Source: a bacterium (GTDB lineage Bacteria; Oederibacteriota; JAAXVQ01; JAUVAV01). Taken from it: DNA of 64,000 nucleotides. Location: positions 1-64,000 of the forward strand of contig JAIORK010000006.1 of NCBI GenBank assembly GCA_021108215.1, written 5' to 3'. Position 1 is the stretch's first letter; each line of letters opens with the position of its first letter. The notes under the pieces were generated by a model. It worked only from the letters and a program-made list of their open reading frames with translations. It did no database searches and was not told the DNA's origin. Position numbers and translations under genes: made by a program. This document shows positions 45,025 to 54,115 of the stretch, in pieces.

Positions 45025-45031
45025 AAATAAA

Positions 45032-46456
45032 CTAAATATCATAATAAAGTGCGAATTCCCACGGATGAGGACGCAAATCCAGGGCCTGGACTTCATTCTC
45101 AATTTTATAATCAATCCAAGTATCTATAACATCCTGGGTGAAAACATCTCCCTTGACCAGAAAGTCATGGTCCTCAGCCAAAGCACTAAGTGCTTCGCGC
45201 AGGGTCCCGGGTGTTTTAGGGACCTTGGCCGCTTCTTCAGCCGGCAAATCATAAATATTTTTATCCAAGGCATCGCCGGGATTAATTTTATTCTGAATAC
45301 CGTCCACTGCCGCCATGGTGATGGCTGCAAAAGCCAAATAAGGATTACAACTTGGATCAGGACAGCGAAACTCAATCCGCTTGGCTTTCGGTGAATTACT
45401 GTACATCGGGATGCGAACCGCAGCACTGCGGTTACGACTCGAATAGGCCAAATTAACCGGCGCTTCAAACCCAGGTACCAGTCGTTTATAAGAGTTTGTG
45501 GTTGGATTGGTAAATCCAAGCACAGCAGGCGCATGTTTGAGAATACCGCCAATGGCATACAATGCAATCTCCGAAAGACCGGCATACCCTTCACCTGCAA
45601 ACAAATTTTTTCCATCCTTCCACATTGAAAAATGACAATGCATACCGCTGCCGTTATCATTAAATAGAGGTTTGGGCATAAACGTTACGGTTTTATTGCT
45701 CTGCCGGGCAGTATTTTTTATAGTATATTTAAATTTCAAAAGATTGTCCGCCATCTCGACCAGCGGACTGAATTTAACGCCAATTTCACATTGACCGCCG
45801 CTGGCAACTTCATGATGGTGCAATTCAGTCTCAATCCCAACTTTTCCGAGATTAAGCGACATCTCATTACGCAGATCAGCCAACGTGTCCATCGGCGGTA
45901 CCGGGAAGTACCCTTCTTTATGCCGGATTTTATACCCCAAGTTCGGCTTCTCATCCTTGCCGGTATTCCATTTACCTTCCACTGAATCAATATGGTAATA
46001 ACCTTCATTTGCATTCTGGTCAAAGCGGATGTCATCAAAAACAAAAAATTCCGGCTCCGGCCCAAAAAAGACCGTATCTGCAAGACCCAACGACTTAACA
46101 TAGTTCACCACTTTTTGCGCAACGTGGCGTGGATCGCGGGTATAGTCAGCTCCTGTAATCGGATCACAGATATTGCAGATCATCACCAGGGTTTTTTCAA
46201 CCATAAAAGGATCAATAAAGGCGGATTCAGGAACCGGTTTAATAAGCATGTCCGATTCATTGATAGCCTGCCACCCGCGAATACTTGAACCGTCAAAGCC
46301 TTTGCCCTTTTCAAACGTCTCTTCCTCAATAGCGCCTACAGGATAGGTACAATGCTGCCAAAGACCGGGAAAATCCATGAAACGCAGATCAACAAATTTC
46401 ACATCTTCTTTTTTAATTAAATCAAGTACATCTTTCGGTGTTTTAATCTCACCCAT
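45032..46456 (-). CDS. glnA: glutamine synthetase type I
   Basis: The 474-residue type-I GlnA condenses glutamate and ammonia using ATP. Visible signatures are the DGSSIRGW motif (55-62), the metal and ATP residues in [11 protein letters not shown] and [11 protein letters not shown], and [10 protein letters not shown]. The adenylylation Tyr is Y402 in NIYDLP, matching E. coli Tyr397, so control by GlnE is expected. GAGGAGG lies nine bases before the ATG, and a -24/-12 sigma-54 promoter sits about 60 bp upstream, so nitrogen-limited expression by the neighbouring activator is likely. A strong terminator follows. Confidence 0.96.
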   Translation of the reverse strand: MGEIKTPKDVLDLIKKEDVKFVDLRFMDFPGLWQHCTYPVGAIEEETFEKGKGFDGSSIRGWQAINESDMLIKPVPESAFIDPFMVEKTLVMICNICDPITGADYTRDPRHVAQKVVNYVKSLGLADTVFFGPEPEFFVFDDIRFDQNANEGYYHIDSVEGKWNTGKDEKPNLGYKIRHKEGYFPVPPMDTLADLRNEMSLNLGKVGIETELHHHEVASGGQCEIGVKFSPLVEMADNLLKFKYTIKNTARQSNKTVTFMPKPLFNDNGSGMHCHFSMWKDGKNLFAGEGYAGLSEIALYAIGGILKHAPAVLGFTNPTTNSYKRLVPGFEAPVNLAYSSRNRSAAVRIPMYSNSPKAKRIEFRCPDPSCNPYLAFAAITMAAVDGIQNKINPGDALDKNIYDLPAEEAAKVPKTPGTLREALSALAEDHDFLVKGDVFTQDVIDTWIDYKIENEVQALDLRPHPWEFALYYDI

Positions 46457-46517
46457 TTTTCTTCCTCCTCAATTCCGGTTAAACCGGTTCATTTTCAATT
46501 CCATCTTATTATTAAAA

Positions 46518-46533
46518 AGCAAAATATGTGCCA
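46518..46533 (-). promoter_or_regulatory. sigma-54 (-24/-12) promoter of glnA
   Basis: On the minus strand the sequence TGGCACATATTTTGCT has GG and GC exactly 12 bases apart, as RpoN requires, and matches the consensus TGGCAC-N5-TTGCW. It lies 62 bp before the glnA ATG, with transcription expected about 12 bp past the GC. Confidence 0.85.
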
Positions 46534-46661
46534 AACCTTAAAACCAATCTATTCCACAATACCCTTATTTTATAGTGCTGCTGCCAAACCGCCATTTCTT
46601 CTAAAATCAGGTAAATACATTTTCGTATAATTGAAGCCACTAATATTGCATTATTGTATTT

Positions 46662-48197
46662 TCAAGTCTTAAACGCTCGCGGATGAACTGAATACTTCTT
46701 AATCTTATAGTTAAAAATACGCTCTGATAACCCCAAATCATCCGCCGCCTTTTTCTGATGACCTCGGCTTTTTTTCAATGCATCAACCAGCAATTCCGTC
46801 TCCCTTTTCTCCATAATCTCCGTAAAAGCTCCTTTTGGCTCGGCTTGGTCCGAATCCGCCATCTGGAGCGACGGCGGTAATTGTTCCGACCGGATAACCC
46901 CGTCATTACAGAGAAGCACTGCGCGTTCCAGACAGTTTTCAAGTTCCCGCACATTCCCCGGCCAGTGGTAGCTGGTCAACATCTCAATCGCCGGCGTAGA
47001 AATTCGGTTAATCATTTTATTATTTTCACGACTCAAGCTCTCCAAAAAATGATTTGCCAGCAGCATGATATCATCTTTTCGCTCCCGCAGCAGCGGAAGA
47101 AATATGGGAAATACATTAATCCGGTAATAAAAATCTTCCCGGAATGTCCGGCGCTTTATTTCCTCTTCCAGGTTTTTATTAGTCGCGACAATGAGACGCA
47201 CATTGGCTTTAATCGTCTCCCGGCCGCCCAAGCGTTCAATTTCCCTGGTCTGCAGCACCCGGAGCAGTTTTATCTGCAGACTAATGGGAAATTCGCCGAT
47301 CTCATCCAGAAACAGCGTCCCGCCCTGCGCCCATTCAAAGCGTCCGATTTTCTTCTCCAAAGCACCGGTAAAGGCGCCTTTTTCATGTCCAAACAACTCG
47401 CTTTCCAGCAATGTTTCCGGAAAGGCATTACAGTTAACTTTAATAAAAGGTTTTTGCGCCCGGGGACTGTTGTAATGAATTGCATGAGCAACCAACTCTT
47501 TCCCCGTACCGCTCTCACCCCGGATAAGAACCGTGGCCTGACTTTCCGCCACCTGTTCCACCATACTATAAACCTGTTGCATCGCATTGGATTTACCGAT
47601 TATGTTTGTGATTTCAAACTTCGATTTTAAGTCCTGCTTAAGCCGAAAGTTTTCATCCTGCAAACTCTGACGATCCTTGGCCACCCGGCGGTTGAGCTTG
47701 ATGGCTTGAGCAATCATCGGTGATATGATCTTCAAAAAATCCAAATCTTCTTTTAAATCATGCCGAACCTCCGCTTCTTTGTCCACACTCAATGCACCAA
47801 TATTATCCCCTTCCACTTTAATCGGTACACATAAAAAAGCAATTCGGCGGTCTTTCAATAAAGACCGCGCCCCGGTTTTATGTAAAAAACGCGCATCCTC
47901 ACGAATATCAGAAATAACCACGGAGCGTCCGGTCTCAACAACCTTGCCGGTGATACCTTCACCCACCCGGTATTGACCCAATTCCTGCGCCCTTTTGCTG
48001 AGCCCATGCGCAACCGAAATGGTAATCATACCGGTTTTAGCATCTAATAAGGTAATGGTTCCGCGATGCAGTTTCAATTTTTCAGAAAGCATCTTTAAAA
48101 TCGAGCGCAGCATCTCATTAAGATCAGCTTTTTCCGCAATAATCTTTGTGCCGGCCTGCAGGACTTCAATTTGAATTTCATGAATATTTTTAACCAT
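46662..48197 (-). CDS. sigma-54-dependent activator with GAF sensor (NifA/NtrC-like)
   Basis: The 511-residue regulator has a GAF domain (about residues 15-175; [36 protein letters not shown]), an AAA+ domain with Walker A GESGTGKE (227-234), the RpoN-contact loop GAFTGA (274-279) and Walker B LFLDEIGE (about 295-302), and a C-terminal Fis-type HTH ([20 protein letters not shown]). Architecture is NifA-like; there is no receiver domain, so it is not a classical NtrC. It should activate the sigma-54 promoters of glnA and amtB on either side. ATG 48197 follows GAAGGA. No nitrogenase genes are in the window, so NifA is used only as a description of layout. Confidence 0.88.
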   Translation of the reverse strand: MVKNIHEIQIEVLQAGTKIIAEKADLNEMLRSILKMLSEKLKLHRGTITLLDAKTGMITISVAHGLSKRAQELGQYRVGEGITGKVVETGRSVVISDIREDARFLHKTGARSLLKDRRIAFLCVPIKVEGDNIGALSVDKEAEVRHDLKEDLDFLKIISPMIAQAIKLNRRVAKDRQSLQDENFRLKQDLKSKFEITNIIGKSNAMQQVYSMVEQVAESQATVLIRGESGTGKELVAHAIHYNSPRAQKPFIKVNCNAFPETLLESELFGHEKGAFTGALEKKIGRFEWAQGGTLFLDEIGEFPISLQIKLLRVLQTREIERLGGRETIKANVRLIVATNKNLEEEIKRRTFREDFYYRINVFPIFLPLLRERKDDIMLLANHFLESLSRENNKMINRISTPAIEMLTSYHWPGNVRELENCLERAVLLCNDGVIRSEQLPPSLQMADSDQAEPKGAFTEIMEKRETELLVDALKKSRGHQKKAADDLGLSERIFNYKIKKYSVHPRAFKT

Positions 48198-48374
48198 GGT
48201 TCCTTCTTTCATACTAGCTCTAATCCGCCCCTATGGTCAAGACGGGCCTAACATACTACAGTTTTGTATTATAGTAAAGGTTAATTACGATTTTGTTCGT
48301 TTAATAATTCATTTTTTTATCCCCCCTGACGTAAAGTTCAATTTTATACGGAAAAAACCAGCATTTATTTGTTT

Positions 48375-48402
48375 CAATGCCAACTCCTACAAATTGGCAT
48401 TG
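48375..48402. promoter_or_regulatory. inverted repeat overlapping the amtB promoter, possible operator
   Basis: CAATGCCAA-N10-TTGGCATTG is a perfect 9-bp inverted repeat whose right arm overlaps the -24 element of the amtB sigma-54 promoter. A protein bound here would compete with RNA polymerase, so a repressing or autoregulatory site is possible. The regulator is unknown. Confidence 0.5.
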
Positions 48403-48410
48403 TCCTTGCA
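48395..48410 (+). promoter_or_regulatory. sigma-54 (-24/-12) promoter of amtB
   Basis: TGGCATTGTCCTTGCA has GG and GC 12 bases apart, matching the RpoN consensus in all but the sixth base. It lies about 150 bp before the amtB start in the 363-bp divergent region shared with the GAF-type activator. The rest of that region holds a repeat at 48461-48537 and no other gene. Confidence 0.82.
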
Positions 48411-48460
48411 TTGTTATAGTGCTGACAACACCCATGCGTCGTGTTGACATGATAAAAATT

Positions 48461-48537
48461 CATAGGCTTATCCGGCATCCGCATACGCGGGGCAAACTGG
48501 GCAAGCTGCCCATTGTGTTCACGCCGACAGGATAAAA
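48461..48537. repeat. dispersed repeat, copy upstream of amtB
   Basis: Similar to 53562-53622: both contain the shared core GCTGCCCATTGTGTTC, then CGCCGACA and GATAAA, after a variable palindromic part (CCGGCAT-CCGCAT...GCGGGG here, CCCGGCATTCGCCGGGCA there). It lies in the amtB 5' leader. Confidence 0.7.
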
Positions 48538-48560
48538 AAAATTTTAAAAGGAGTTATTCA

Positions 48561-49892
48561 ATGTTTCATAAGAAAAAATTATCCAACTGGTTTCGTAGAT
48601 GGGGACTCAAAATGATTACCCTTGGCCTTTTGGCAATCCCATCCATAAGCTGGGCAACCGAAGGCAACGCGTTAAGCGCCGGCGATACGACATTTATCAT
48701 GATATCGTCCGCACTGGTCATGCTCATGACACCTGGATTGGGTTTGTTCTATGGCGGGATGGTGCGTACAAAAAATGTACTTAGCACATTGATGCAGTGT
48801 TTTGCCGTCCTCGGGGTTATTAGCATTCAATGGGCCCTGTTCGGCTATTCGATCGCATTTGGCAGCGATGTGGCCAATCTCTTCGGCAGTATGAATTTCG
48901 CCCTTTTAAACAATGTCGGACAAACCGCCAATCCTAATTTTTCAGAAACAATCCCGCATATGGCCTTTATGATTTTCCAGGCAATGTTCGCCATTCTCAC
49001 GCCCGCACTCATCGCAGGTGCTTTGGCAGAGCGGGTAAAATTTTCCAGCTTCATCGTCTTTATCTTTTTCTGGTCAACCTTTGTATACGATCCCATTGCC
49101 CACTGGGTTTGGGGCGGCGGCTGGCTCGGTGATTTAGGTGCGCTTGATTTCGCCGGAGGAACGGTTGTCCATATCGCATCCGGCACCTCTGCGCTGGTCG
49201 TCGCATTAATGCTGGGAAAACGCCGCGGTTACGGAACTTCCAGCATTCTCCCGCATAACATGACCATGGTGCTTATCGGCACCGCTCTGCTCTGGTTCGG
49301 CTGGTTCGGGTTCAATGCCGGTTCCGCCCTGGCTGCCGATGGTTTGGCTGTCTCAGCGTTTGTCGTGACCAACCTCTCCGCTGCCGCAGGCATGATTTCC
49401 TGGATGCTGCTGGAATGGAAATTCCGCGGAAAACCCACTGCCTTGGGCGCCGCCTCCGGTGCCGTGGCAGGATTGGTGGCGATCACACCGGCCGCCGGTT
49501 TTGTCGGTCCGATGGCTGCGATCGTTATCGGTGTTTTGGTCTCCCCCATCTGTTTTGCAGCCATACAGCTAAAAAACAAACTGGGCTATGATGATTCTTT
49601 GGATGCCTTTGGCGTCCATGGCGTAGGCGGCGCCTGGGGCGCTTTGGCAACCGGTTTGTTCGCGTCCATTGCGGTCAATCCGGGCGGTGCCAATGGTCTT
49701 TTTTACGGCAATCCCCGGCTGCTCTGGATTCAGACCATTGCGGTCGCGGCCACCATGGCCTATGCAGCCGTGATGACTTTTATCATTGCCAAGATCATCG
49801 ACAAGACCATGGGGTTGCGTATTGAAGAACACGAAGAAGCCATCGGTCTTGACCTGACACAGCATGGCGAAGCAGGTTATCATAATATGTGA
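48561..49892 (+). CDS. amtB: ammonium transporter
   Basis: The 443-residue Amt protein has an N-terminal signal-like segment (MITLGLLAIPSISWATEG), then about 11 membrane spans. Family signatures are GLGLFYGGMVRTKNVLS, VVHIASGTSALVVAL (first pore His) and DAFGVHGVGGAWGAL (second pore His). It conducts ammonium or ammonia across the inner membrane and normally binds a PII protein. ATG 48561 follows AAGGAG by seven bases, and a sigma-54 promoter lies upstream. The PII gene follows after 59 bp, the usual amtB-glnK order in reverse spacing. Confidence 0.95.
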   Translation: MFHKKKLSNWFRRWGLKMITLGLLAIPSISWATEGNALSAGDTTFIMISSALVMLMTPGLGLFYGGMVRTKNVLSTLMQCFAVLGVISIQWALFGYSIAFGSDVANLFGSMNFALLNNVGQTANPNFSETIPHMAFMIFQAMFAILTPALIAGALAERVKFSSFIVFIFFWSTFVYDPIAHWVWGGGWLGDLGALDFAGGTVVHIASGTSALVVALMLGKRRGYGTSSILPHNMTMVLIGTALLWFGWFGFNAGSALAADGLAVSAFVVTNLSAAAGMISWMLLEWKFRGKPTALGAASGAVAGLVAITPAAGFVGPMAAIVIGVLVSPICFAAIQLKNKLGYDDSLDAFGVHGVGGAWGALATGLFASIAVNPGGANGLFYGNPRLLWIQTIAVAATMAYAAVMTFIIAKIIDKTMGLRIEEHEEAIGLDLTQHGEAGYHNM

Positions 49893-49898
49893 TTTTTA

Positions 49899-49926
49899 TT
49901 CGGACGGGTTTTGAACCCGCCCCTAC
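49899..49926. repeat. short GC-rich inverted repeat between amtB and the PII gene
   Basis: ACGGGTTTTGAACCCG followed by CCCCTAC looks like one arm of the GTAGGGG...CCCCTAC repeat family found upstream of gltB. It forms a small hairpin in the amtB-PII transcript. Confidence 0.6.
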
Positions 49927-49951
49927 ATTTTATTCAAGGAGATTTTTAATC

Positions 49952-50293
49952 ATGAAAAAAATCGAGGCCTTTATACAGCCGGAACAATTTGAGAATGTTA
50001 AAAAAGAGCTCTTCGCGGCCAATGTCAGCAAGATGAGTGTTTCCCAAGTCAAGGGATGCGGCCGGCAATCAGGTTATACCGAGAGCTTCCGCGGTCAAGT
50101 CGTGGAGATCAACCTGCTGCAAAAAACCAAAATTGAAATCGCGGTCAATGATGCTTTTGTCAAACCAACCATCGATGCAATCATCCGCGGGGCCCGGACC
50201 GGATCCATTGGCGACGGTAAAATTTTTGTATTGGATCTTCCCCAATGCTACCGTGTCCGCACCGGCGAAGAGGGTGAAGATGCTGTTGGTTAA
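49952..50293 (+). CDS. glnB: PII nitrogen regulator lacking the uridylylation tyrosine
   Basis: The 113-residue PII protein aligns without gaps to E. coli GlnB over the first 60 residues. It keeps Q39, the Thr83-type B-loop (ARTGSIGDGKIF), K58 and RVRTGE. In the T-loop (GCGRQSGYTESFRGQVVEIN), the residue at position 51, Tyr in E. coli, is Val, and position 46 is Phe, not Tyr. It therefore cannot be uridylylated at Tyr51. It presumably still binds ATP/ADP and 2-oxoglutarate and controls AmtB. By position after amtB it could be named glnK. ATG 49952 has AAGGAG about ten bases upstream. Confidence 0.9.
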   Translation: MKKIEAFIQPEQFENVKKELFAANVSKMSVSQVKGCGRQSGYTESFRGQVVEINLLQKTKIEIAVNDAFVKPTIDAIIRGARTGSIGDGKIFVLDLPQCYRVRTGEEGEDAVG

Positions 50294-50473
50294 ACCATTG
50301 CCGGATCTGGTCGCTTTCATGAAGGTACCGCGCATCACCGCCCGAGTGCAAGCGACCGGCATTTTCTTGAATATCACCATCCTTTTTTAAAAAAAACCAC
50401 CGGCAATTCAGTGCCACTATCAAAATTACCGGAAAATCATGTGCAACCAAACTCCGGAAATTTACCCGGTCGA

Positions 50474-50974
50474 TTATTTGACCTCAGTGGAAAATTTATA
50501 AGAATAAAAAATGCCTGACCGGCGGTCATCATTGTACCGGGCGCAAGGGCGAAATCCGTTTCGTTCGTATAAACCAATGGCATTTTTTTGTTCCGGCTTC
50601 ACAGAAAGTAAAATTTCAAAGTAATCCATTTGACGTGCAAAGCTCACTGCCTGGTTCAACAAAAATTGGCCGTACCCTTTTTTCCGTTCCTCAGGCATGA
50701 CATACAGACGTTTCAACTCACAGGTCCGGTTGGCGAGCGGGCGTACACCGGCCAGTCCGACTGCCGCTGCATCTTCCTTGGGACGCGCAAACCACAAACC
50801 GGCTCTCGGGGGCGCATAGGCAACCAAGGGCGCGGCAACGTCCTGATCAAAACGATGAAATTCAGGCTCAATATTCATTTCTTCAAAAAAACATTTTAAT
50901 ATCCCGGTAAATTCAGCAAGTGTTTTCACCCGCAGCGGCTCCAGAATAATATCGGTCTGGTTCGTCACGTGCAC
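50474..50974 (-). CDS. GNAT-family N-acetyltransferase
   Basis: The 166-residue protein matches the GNAT fold: strand VGLAGVRPL, LKRLYVMPEERKKGYGQFLLNQAV with the acetyl-CoA loop (R-K-K-G-Y-G), and the late AIGLYERNGFRPC motif. The substrate is unknown. The start is GTG 50974, five bases after a GGGAG box. It is convergent with the PII gene, and the 180-bp gap between them shows only weak inverted symmetry (CCGGCAATT/AATTACCGG). Confidence 0.78.
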   Translation of the reverse strand: MHVTNQTDIILEPLRVKTLAEFTGILKCFFEEMNIEPEFHRFDQDVAAPLVAYAPPRAGLWFARPKEDAAAVGLAGVRPLANRTCELKRLYVMPEERKKGYGQFLLNQAVSFARQMDYFEILLSVKPEQKNAIGLYERNGFRPCARYNDDRRSGIFYSYKFSTEVK

Positions 50975-51026
50975 ACATCTCCCTTAGGGATTCCCGGGCA
51001 CTCCGGGCAGTGATCCCGATTGGAAA

Positions 51027-53441
51027 TCAAAGTAAAATTTCCTGGGCTTTCCCGGCCGTAAACATATAAACCTGGTTATTGATGACAACCGGAACAACCG
51101 AAGGCGGTTTAATTGTCTTGGTTTTGCGTTTTTCAACCAAAATTTTTATGAATGTCTTTGAAATCTCAATATGCAGCCATCTAAAATTATACATAATCTG
51201 AAATTTAATTTTTTCAATCTGCGAAGGTAATCTCGGCGCAAAACTAATCCGGTCATCCATAATCTGCATGCCGGCGAACATCCGGTAGAACAATTCAATC
51301 GAACCGCCCATGGCGCCGACATGAATCCCTTCCGACGTTGTCCCGCCCTGAATATCATAAAAATCCGAACGCAACGCATGCATAAAATATTCCATGGCTT
51401 CTTCGTCATGACCGATCAAGTGCGCGACATGGCCGTGCACAACATAACTCAAGGTTGAGCCGTGCGAGGTTCTTTGCAGGTAATAGTCATAATTCAGCTT
51501 GATCATCTCATGCCGGAAATCATAGCCGAGATTTTTTAAAATCATCGTGATTTCCTTTTCATTGAGCATAAAAAACGTCATGAGCACATCCGGCTGTTTG
51601 GACAGCTTATAATCATCCGGCGAAAGACCTTCGGCTTTTAAAATCCGGTCCAGACGGTGAATGTCATCATACTTATGCCGGTATTCATCCCAATCCAGTT
51701 CCTTGAGGTCCATATACCCTTCAAACTGGTGAATCAAACCATTGGCATCCATCGGGACAAACATTTTTTTTGTCATGGACTCCCACCGACTCAATTCTTC
51801 GCTGGAAAGGTTAAGCTTGGTCCGCATGGCAATGCTTTCCTCGTCCTCCATATTTTTTAAAATTTCCAAGCCCTGATAGAGTACCCAGGTGGCCATGATA
51901 TTGGTATAAGCATTGTTGGGCAATCCGCCCTTCTCGCTTCCGGGAATTTTTTCATGAAATTCATCCGGTCCCATCACACCATGAATTTCAAAACGGTCGC
52001 GCGCCGGATTAAAATGGGCAATACTTGACCAAAAATGAGCAATCTCAAGCACAATCTCCGCTCCATAGCGGGCCATGAAATCATCATCCAGTGTGGCTTT
52101 ATAATAATTAATGACATTGCAGGCAATGGCGATCGAGACATGCCGCTGCAAACAAGAGTAATCATCACCCCATTCTTTCGACAAAGGATTAAGATGCAGC
52201 GTCTGAGTTTCCTCGTAACCGCTGCTCCCGCTCTGCCAGGGATACATGGCGCCTTCATACCCGTGTTCGCGCGCATACTCCCGTGCCGGATTAAGCCGGC
52301 GGTAGCGGTACATCAGCAAAGCCCGGCTTATTTCATTGGCGTGCAGCGAATAAAACGGCAATGCAAAAATCTCATCCCAAAAAACATGACCGCGGTATGC
52401 CTCCCCATGCAATCCGCGTGCCGGGAGTCCGGCATCAACATCCTCATTGTATGAAGATGCGGTCTGCAATAGATGAAAAATATGAAATCGCAGCAACCGT
52501 TGCATGAGCACATCGCCCACCAACTCAATATCAAACCGTTTCCAGAGCGCACGCCATTTGGCGGCATGCGGAATGTACAGATCATGAAAACTCTCAATTT
52601 TTTGCACAGCTTCCTGGGATGCCACAATACCGTCGGATACACCCTGGTCGCGCGAGGTGTAAATGCTGACGATTTTTTCAATGATATATTCTTCGCCCTG
52701 GTCCGCTTTAAAGGAAAATTCCTGAAAGACCCTTTCCTTACCCTGGATAATTGTCCGGCGATCAGGGGTTAGTTCCAGTTCGCCCTGAAACAGACGGGTG
52801 CGCATGGCCTCGGTTATCTGGATTTTAGATTGGTTGGTCTGCATCTGCAGATAAATACCGTCTTCCGCAAAACTGCCGTGTACGAGTGGTTCGAGGTGTT
52901 TGGAATTGAGTTGACGGTAGCGTTCTACGCCGGCATTGATCAAAGAACCGTCGATTCCGCTGCGAATTGTAATTTGAGCACTATAATTTTTGGGACGAAT
53001 AACATATTTTTGTGCACCATAGTGCGGTTCCGCCATACTGATGATACGCTGACTGGCCATCTCTGTGATACGGCCTTGATCATCCTGCCAGCGCACCAGT
53101 GTACTCATCACACCCTTACGCATATTCAATTCCCGCTTGGAAGCAAGGATTTTCACTTTCTTCAAATCAAGCCATTTACCCCCGTCAAGACGGTAATTGA
53201 GAAACAGCCAGTTAGGACAATTAACAAAATCTTCATTCATTACCTTCCGGCCGGCAACCGGTGTTTCCAGTTTATTAAAAACGCCGGCAATATACATCCC
53301 GGGATAATAGGCCCGGGAACCAATATACTCAGGCATTGAGCCGCGCAAACCGATATAGCCATTGCCCAGAGTAAAAAGCGCCTCATATAGACTTTCGCGC
53401 TCAAGATCAAGTTTTTCAAAGGTAATTCGCCAAGGATTCAA
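51027..53441 (-). CDS. GH65 glycoside phosphorylase (trehalose/maltose/kojibiose phosphorylase family)
   Basis: The 804-residue protein has the family-65 layout: N-terminal beta-sandwich (ESLYEALFTLGNGYIGLRGS), linker, (alpha/alpha)6 barrel and a small C-terminal beta domain. The catalytic acid Glu lies in GVMGPDEFHEK near residue 490; HVFWDEIFALPFY and the late HGSTLSYVVHG (phosphate-binding) are present. It splits an alpha-linked disaccharide with phosphate to give a sugar 1-phosphate; the exact disaccharide cannot be read. I prefer the TTG start at 53441 because GGAGGGG lies just upstream; ATG 53456 overlaps that box. With TreZ nearby, trehalose or maltose is plausible. Confidence 0.82.
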   Translation of the reverse strand: MNPWRITFEKLDLERESLYEALFTLGNGYIGLRGSMPEYIGSRAYYPGMYIAGVFNKLETPVAGRKVMNEDFVNCPNWLFLNYRLDGGKWLDLKKVKILASKRELNMRKGVMSTLVRWQDDQGRITEMASQRIISMAEPHYGAQKYVIRPKNYSAQITIRSGIDGSLINAGVERYRQLNSKHLEPLVHGSFAEDGIYLQMQTNQSKIQITEAMRTRLFQGELELTPDRRTIIQGKERVFQEFSFKADQGEEYIIEKIVSIYTSRDQGVSDGIVASQEAVQKIESFHDLYIPHAAKWRALWKRFDIELVGDVLMQRLLRFHIFHLLQTASSYNEDVDAGLPARGLHGEAYRGHVFWDEIFALPFYSLHANEISRALLMYRYRRLNPAREYAREHGYEGAMYPWQSGSSGYEETQTLHLNPLSKEWGDDYSCLQRHVSIAIACNVINYYKATLDDDFMARYGAEIVLEIAHFWSSIAHFNPARDRFEIHGVMGPDEFHEKIPGSEKGGLPNNAYTNIMATWVLYQGLEILKNMEDEESIAMRTKLNLSSEELSRWESMTKKMFVPMDANGLIHQFEGYMDLKELDWDEYRHKYDDIHRLDRILKAEGLSPDDYKLSKQPDVLMTFFMLNEKEITMILKNLGYDFRHEMIKLNYDYYLQRTSHGSTLSYVVHGHVAHLIGHDEEAMEYFMHALRSDFYDIQGGTTSEGIHVGAMGGSIELFYRMFAGMQIMDDRISFAPRLPSQIEKIKFQIMYNFRWLHIEISKTFIKILVEKRKTKTIKPPSVVPVVINNQVYMFTAGKAQEILL

Positions 53442-53561
53442 AAATGCCCCCTCCATATCGAAAAAGTATCATGTCAATATTTCCCATAAAAATCCTCAGG
53501 ATTACGCCTGTGGTATTTTTGTCCTGAGATGTTCGCCTTCGGCGGTATTGACTCGCTTCAT

Positions 53562-53622
53562 CAATGGGCTTACCCGGCATTCGCCGGGCAGGCTGCCCAT
53601 TGTGTTCGCGCCGACACGATAA
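53562..53622. repeat. dispersed repeat, copy upstream of GH65
   Basis: Partner of 48461-48537: the core GCTGCCCATTGTGTTC, then CGCCGACA and GATAAA, is preceded by the hairpin ACCCGGCATTCGCCGGGCA. Copy spacing of about 5 kb and location outside genes fit a mobile palindromic repeat. Confidence 0.7.
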
Positions 53623-53795
53623 ACTGAGCTACACCTATTAACGGCTATTGTAACGTTTTTTTGTAACTATTTCAATAACCGAAAGGCCCCTTTAAAATTT
53701 AAATATTTCTCTAAACAGTCAAAGACTGCCCTCATTTTCATGCAGGCGATAAACTCCGGCCAGTTTCGTGCGTCCAACACTTCTTTACATCTGAT

Positions 53796-53935
53796 TGTCA
53801 TTGCAAGGAGCGTTTTGGGAGACAAAGCAATCTGTTTTAAACGCGCCGTGCTTGAAAAACCGGGATTGCGACCAACGGAAGTCCCATACGATCCCCCATC
53901 CGGTCGGGGCTTCGCTTCGCTCGTAATGACTGTAA
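53796..53935. repeat. TCATTGC-type inverted repeat with an embedded module
   Basis: The ends TCATTGCAAGGAGCG and GCTTCGCTCGTAATGAC are inverted, a type seen in many bacterial genomes. The centre holds GCGACC, GGAAGTCCCATACGATCCCC and CCGGTCGGGGC, which matches a segment of each unit in the 60-64 kb array. So one short module appears inside two different larger repeats. Confidence 0.7.
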
Positions 53936-53956
53936 AATTATTTATGACGCACAACA

Positions 53957-54113
53957 CTAGGAACCTGAGCATTTAGTCTGTTTTTGGTATCGTTCGTCAC
54001 CCCGATGAAAACCGGGGTCCAGAAAAAGCTTTAAAATTCAGATTCCTGGATACCGGCTTCCGCCGGTATGACGGCAAAATACAAATAATCCGACTAAATG
54101 CTCAAACTCCTAG
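53957..54113. mobile_element. MITE-like element, copy B (157 bp), inverted relative to copy A
   Basis: It begins CTAGGAACCTGAGCATTTAG and ends ACTAAATGCTCAAACTCCTAG, inverted ends of about 20 bp bounded by CTAG. Internally it carries CCCCGATGAAAACCGGGG and CATACCGGCGGAAGCCGGTAT (reverse strand), as copy A. The right end lies two bases from the stop codon of the protease gene. Confidence 0.8.
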
Positions 54114-54115
54114 GT

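Larger units (their letters stand above)
53442..54115. other. gene-free interval made largely of repeats
   Basis: Between the GH65 gene and the protease gene there is no convincing gene. It holds the dispersed repeat at 53562-53622, a repeat of the TCATTGC-AAGGAGCG type at 53796-53935 and the MITE-like element at 53957-54113. The 53625-53795 stretch is plain, with only a short frame that ends in a Lys-poor tail and has no ribosome site. Confidence 0.6.

Noticed and set aside
46662..48197. Nitrogen-fixation regulation because of the NifA-like layout
   Set aside because: No nif genes are in the window; the promoters found belong to assimilation genes, so a nitrogen-fixation role is not supported.
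53667..53972. Minus-strand frame of 101 codons between GH65 and the protease
   Set aside because: Its first half is a translation of the TCATTGC-type repeat, there is no ribosome site and no recognisable protein pattern.
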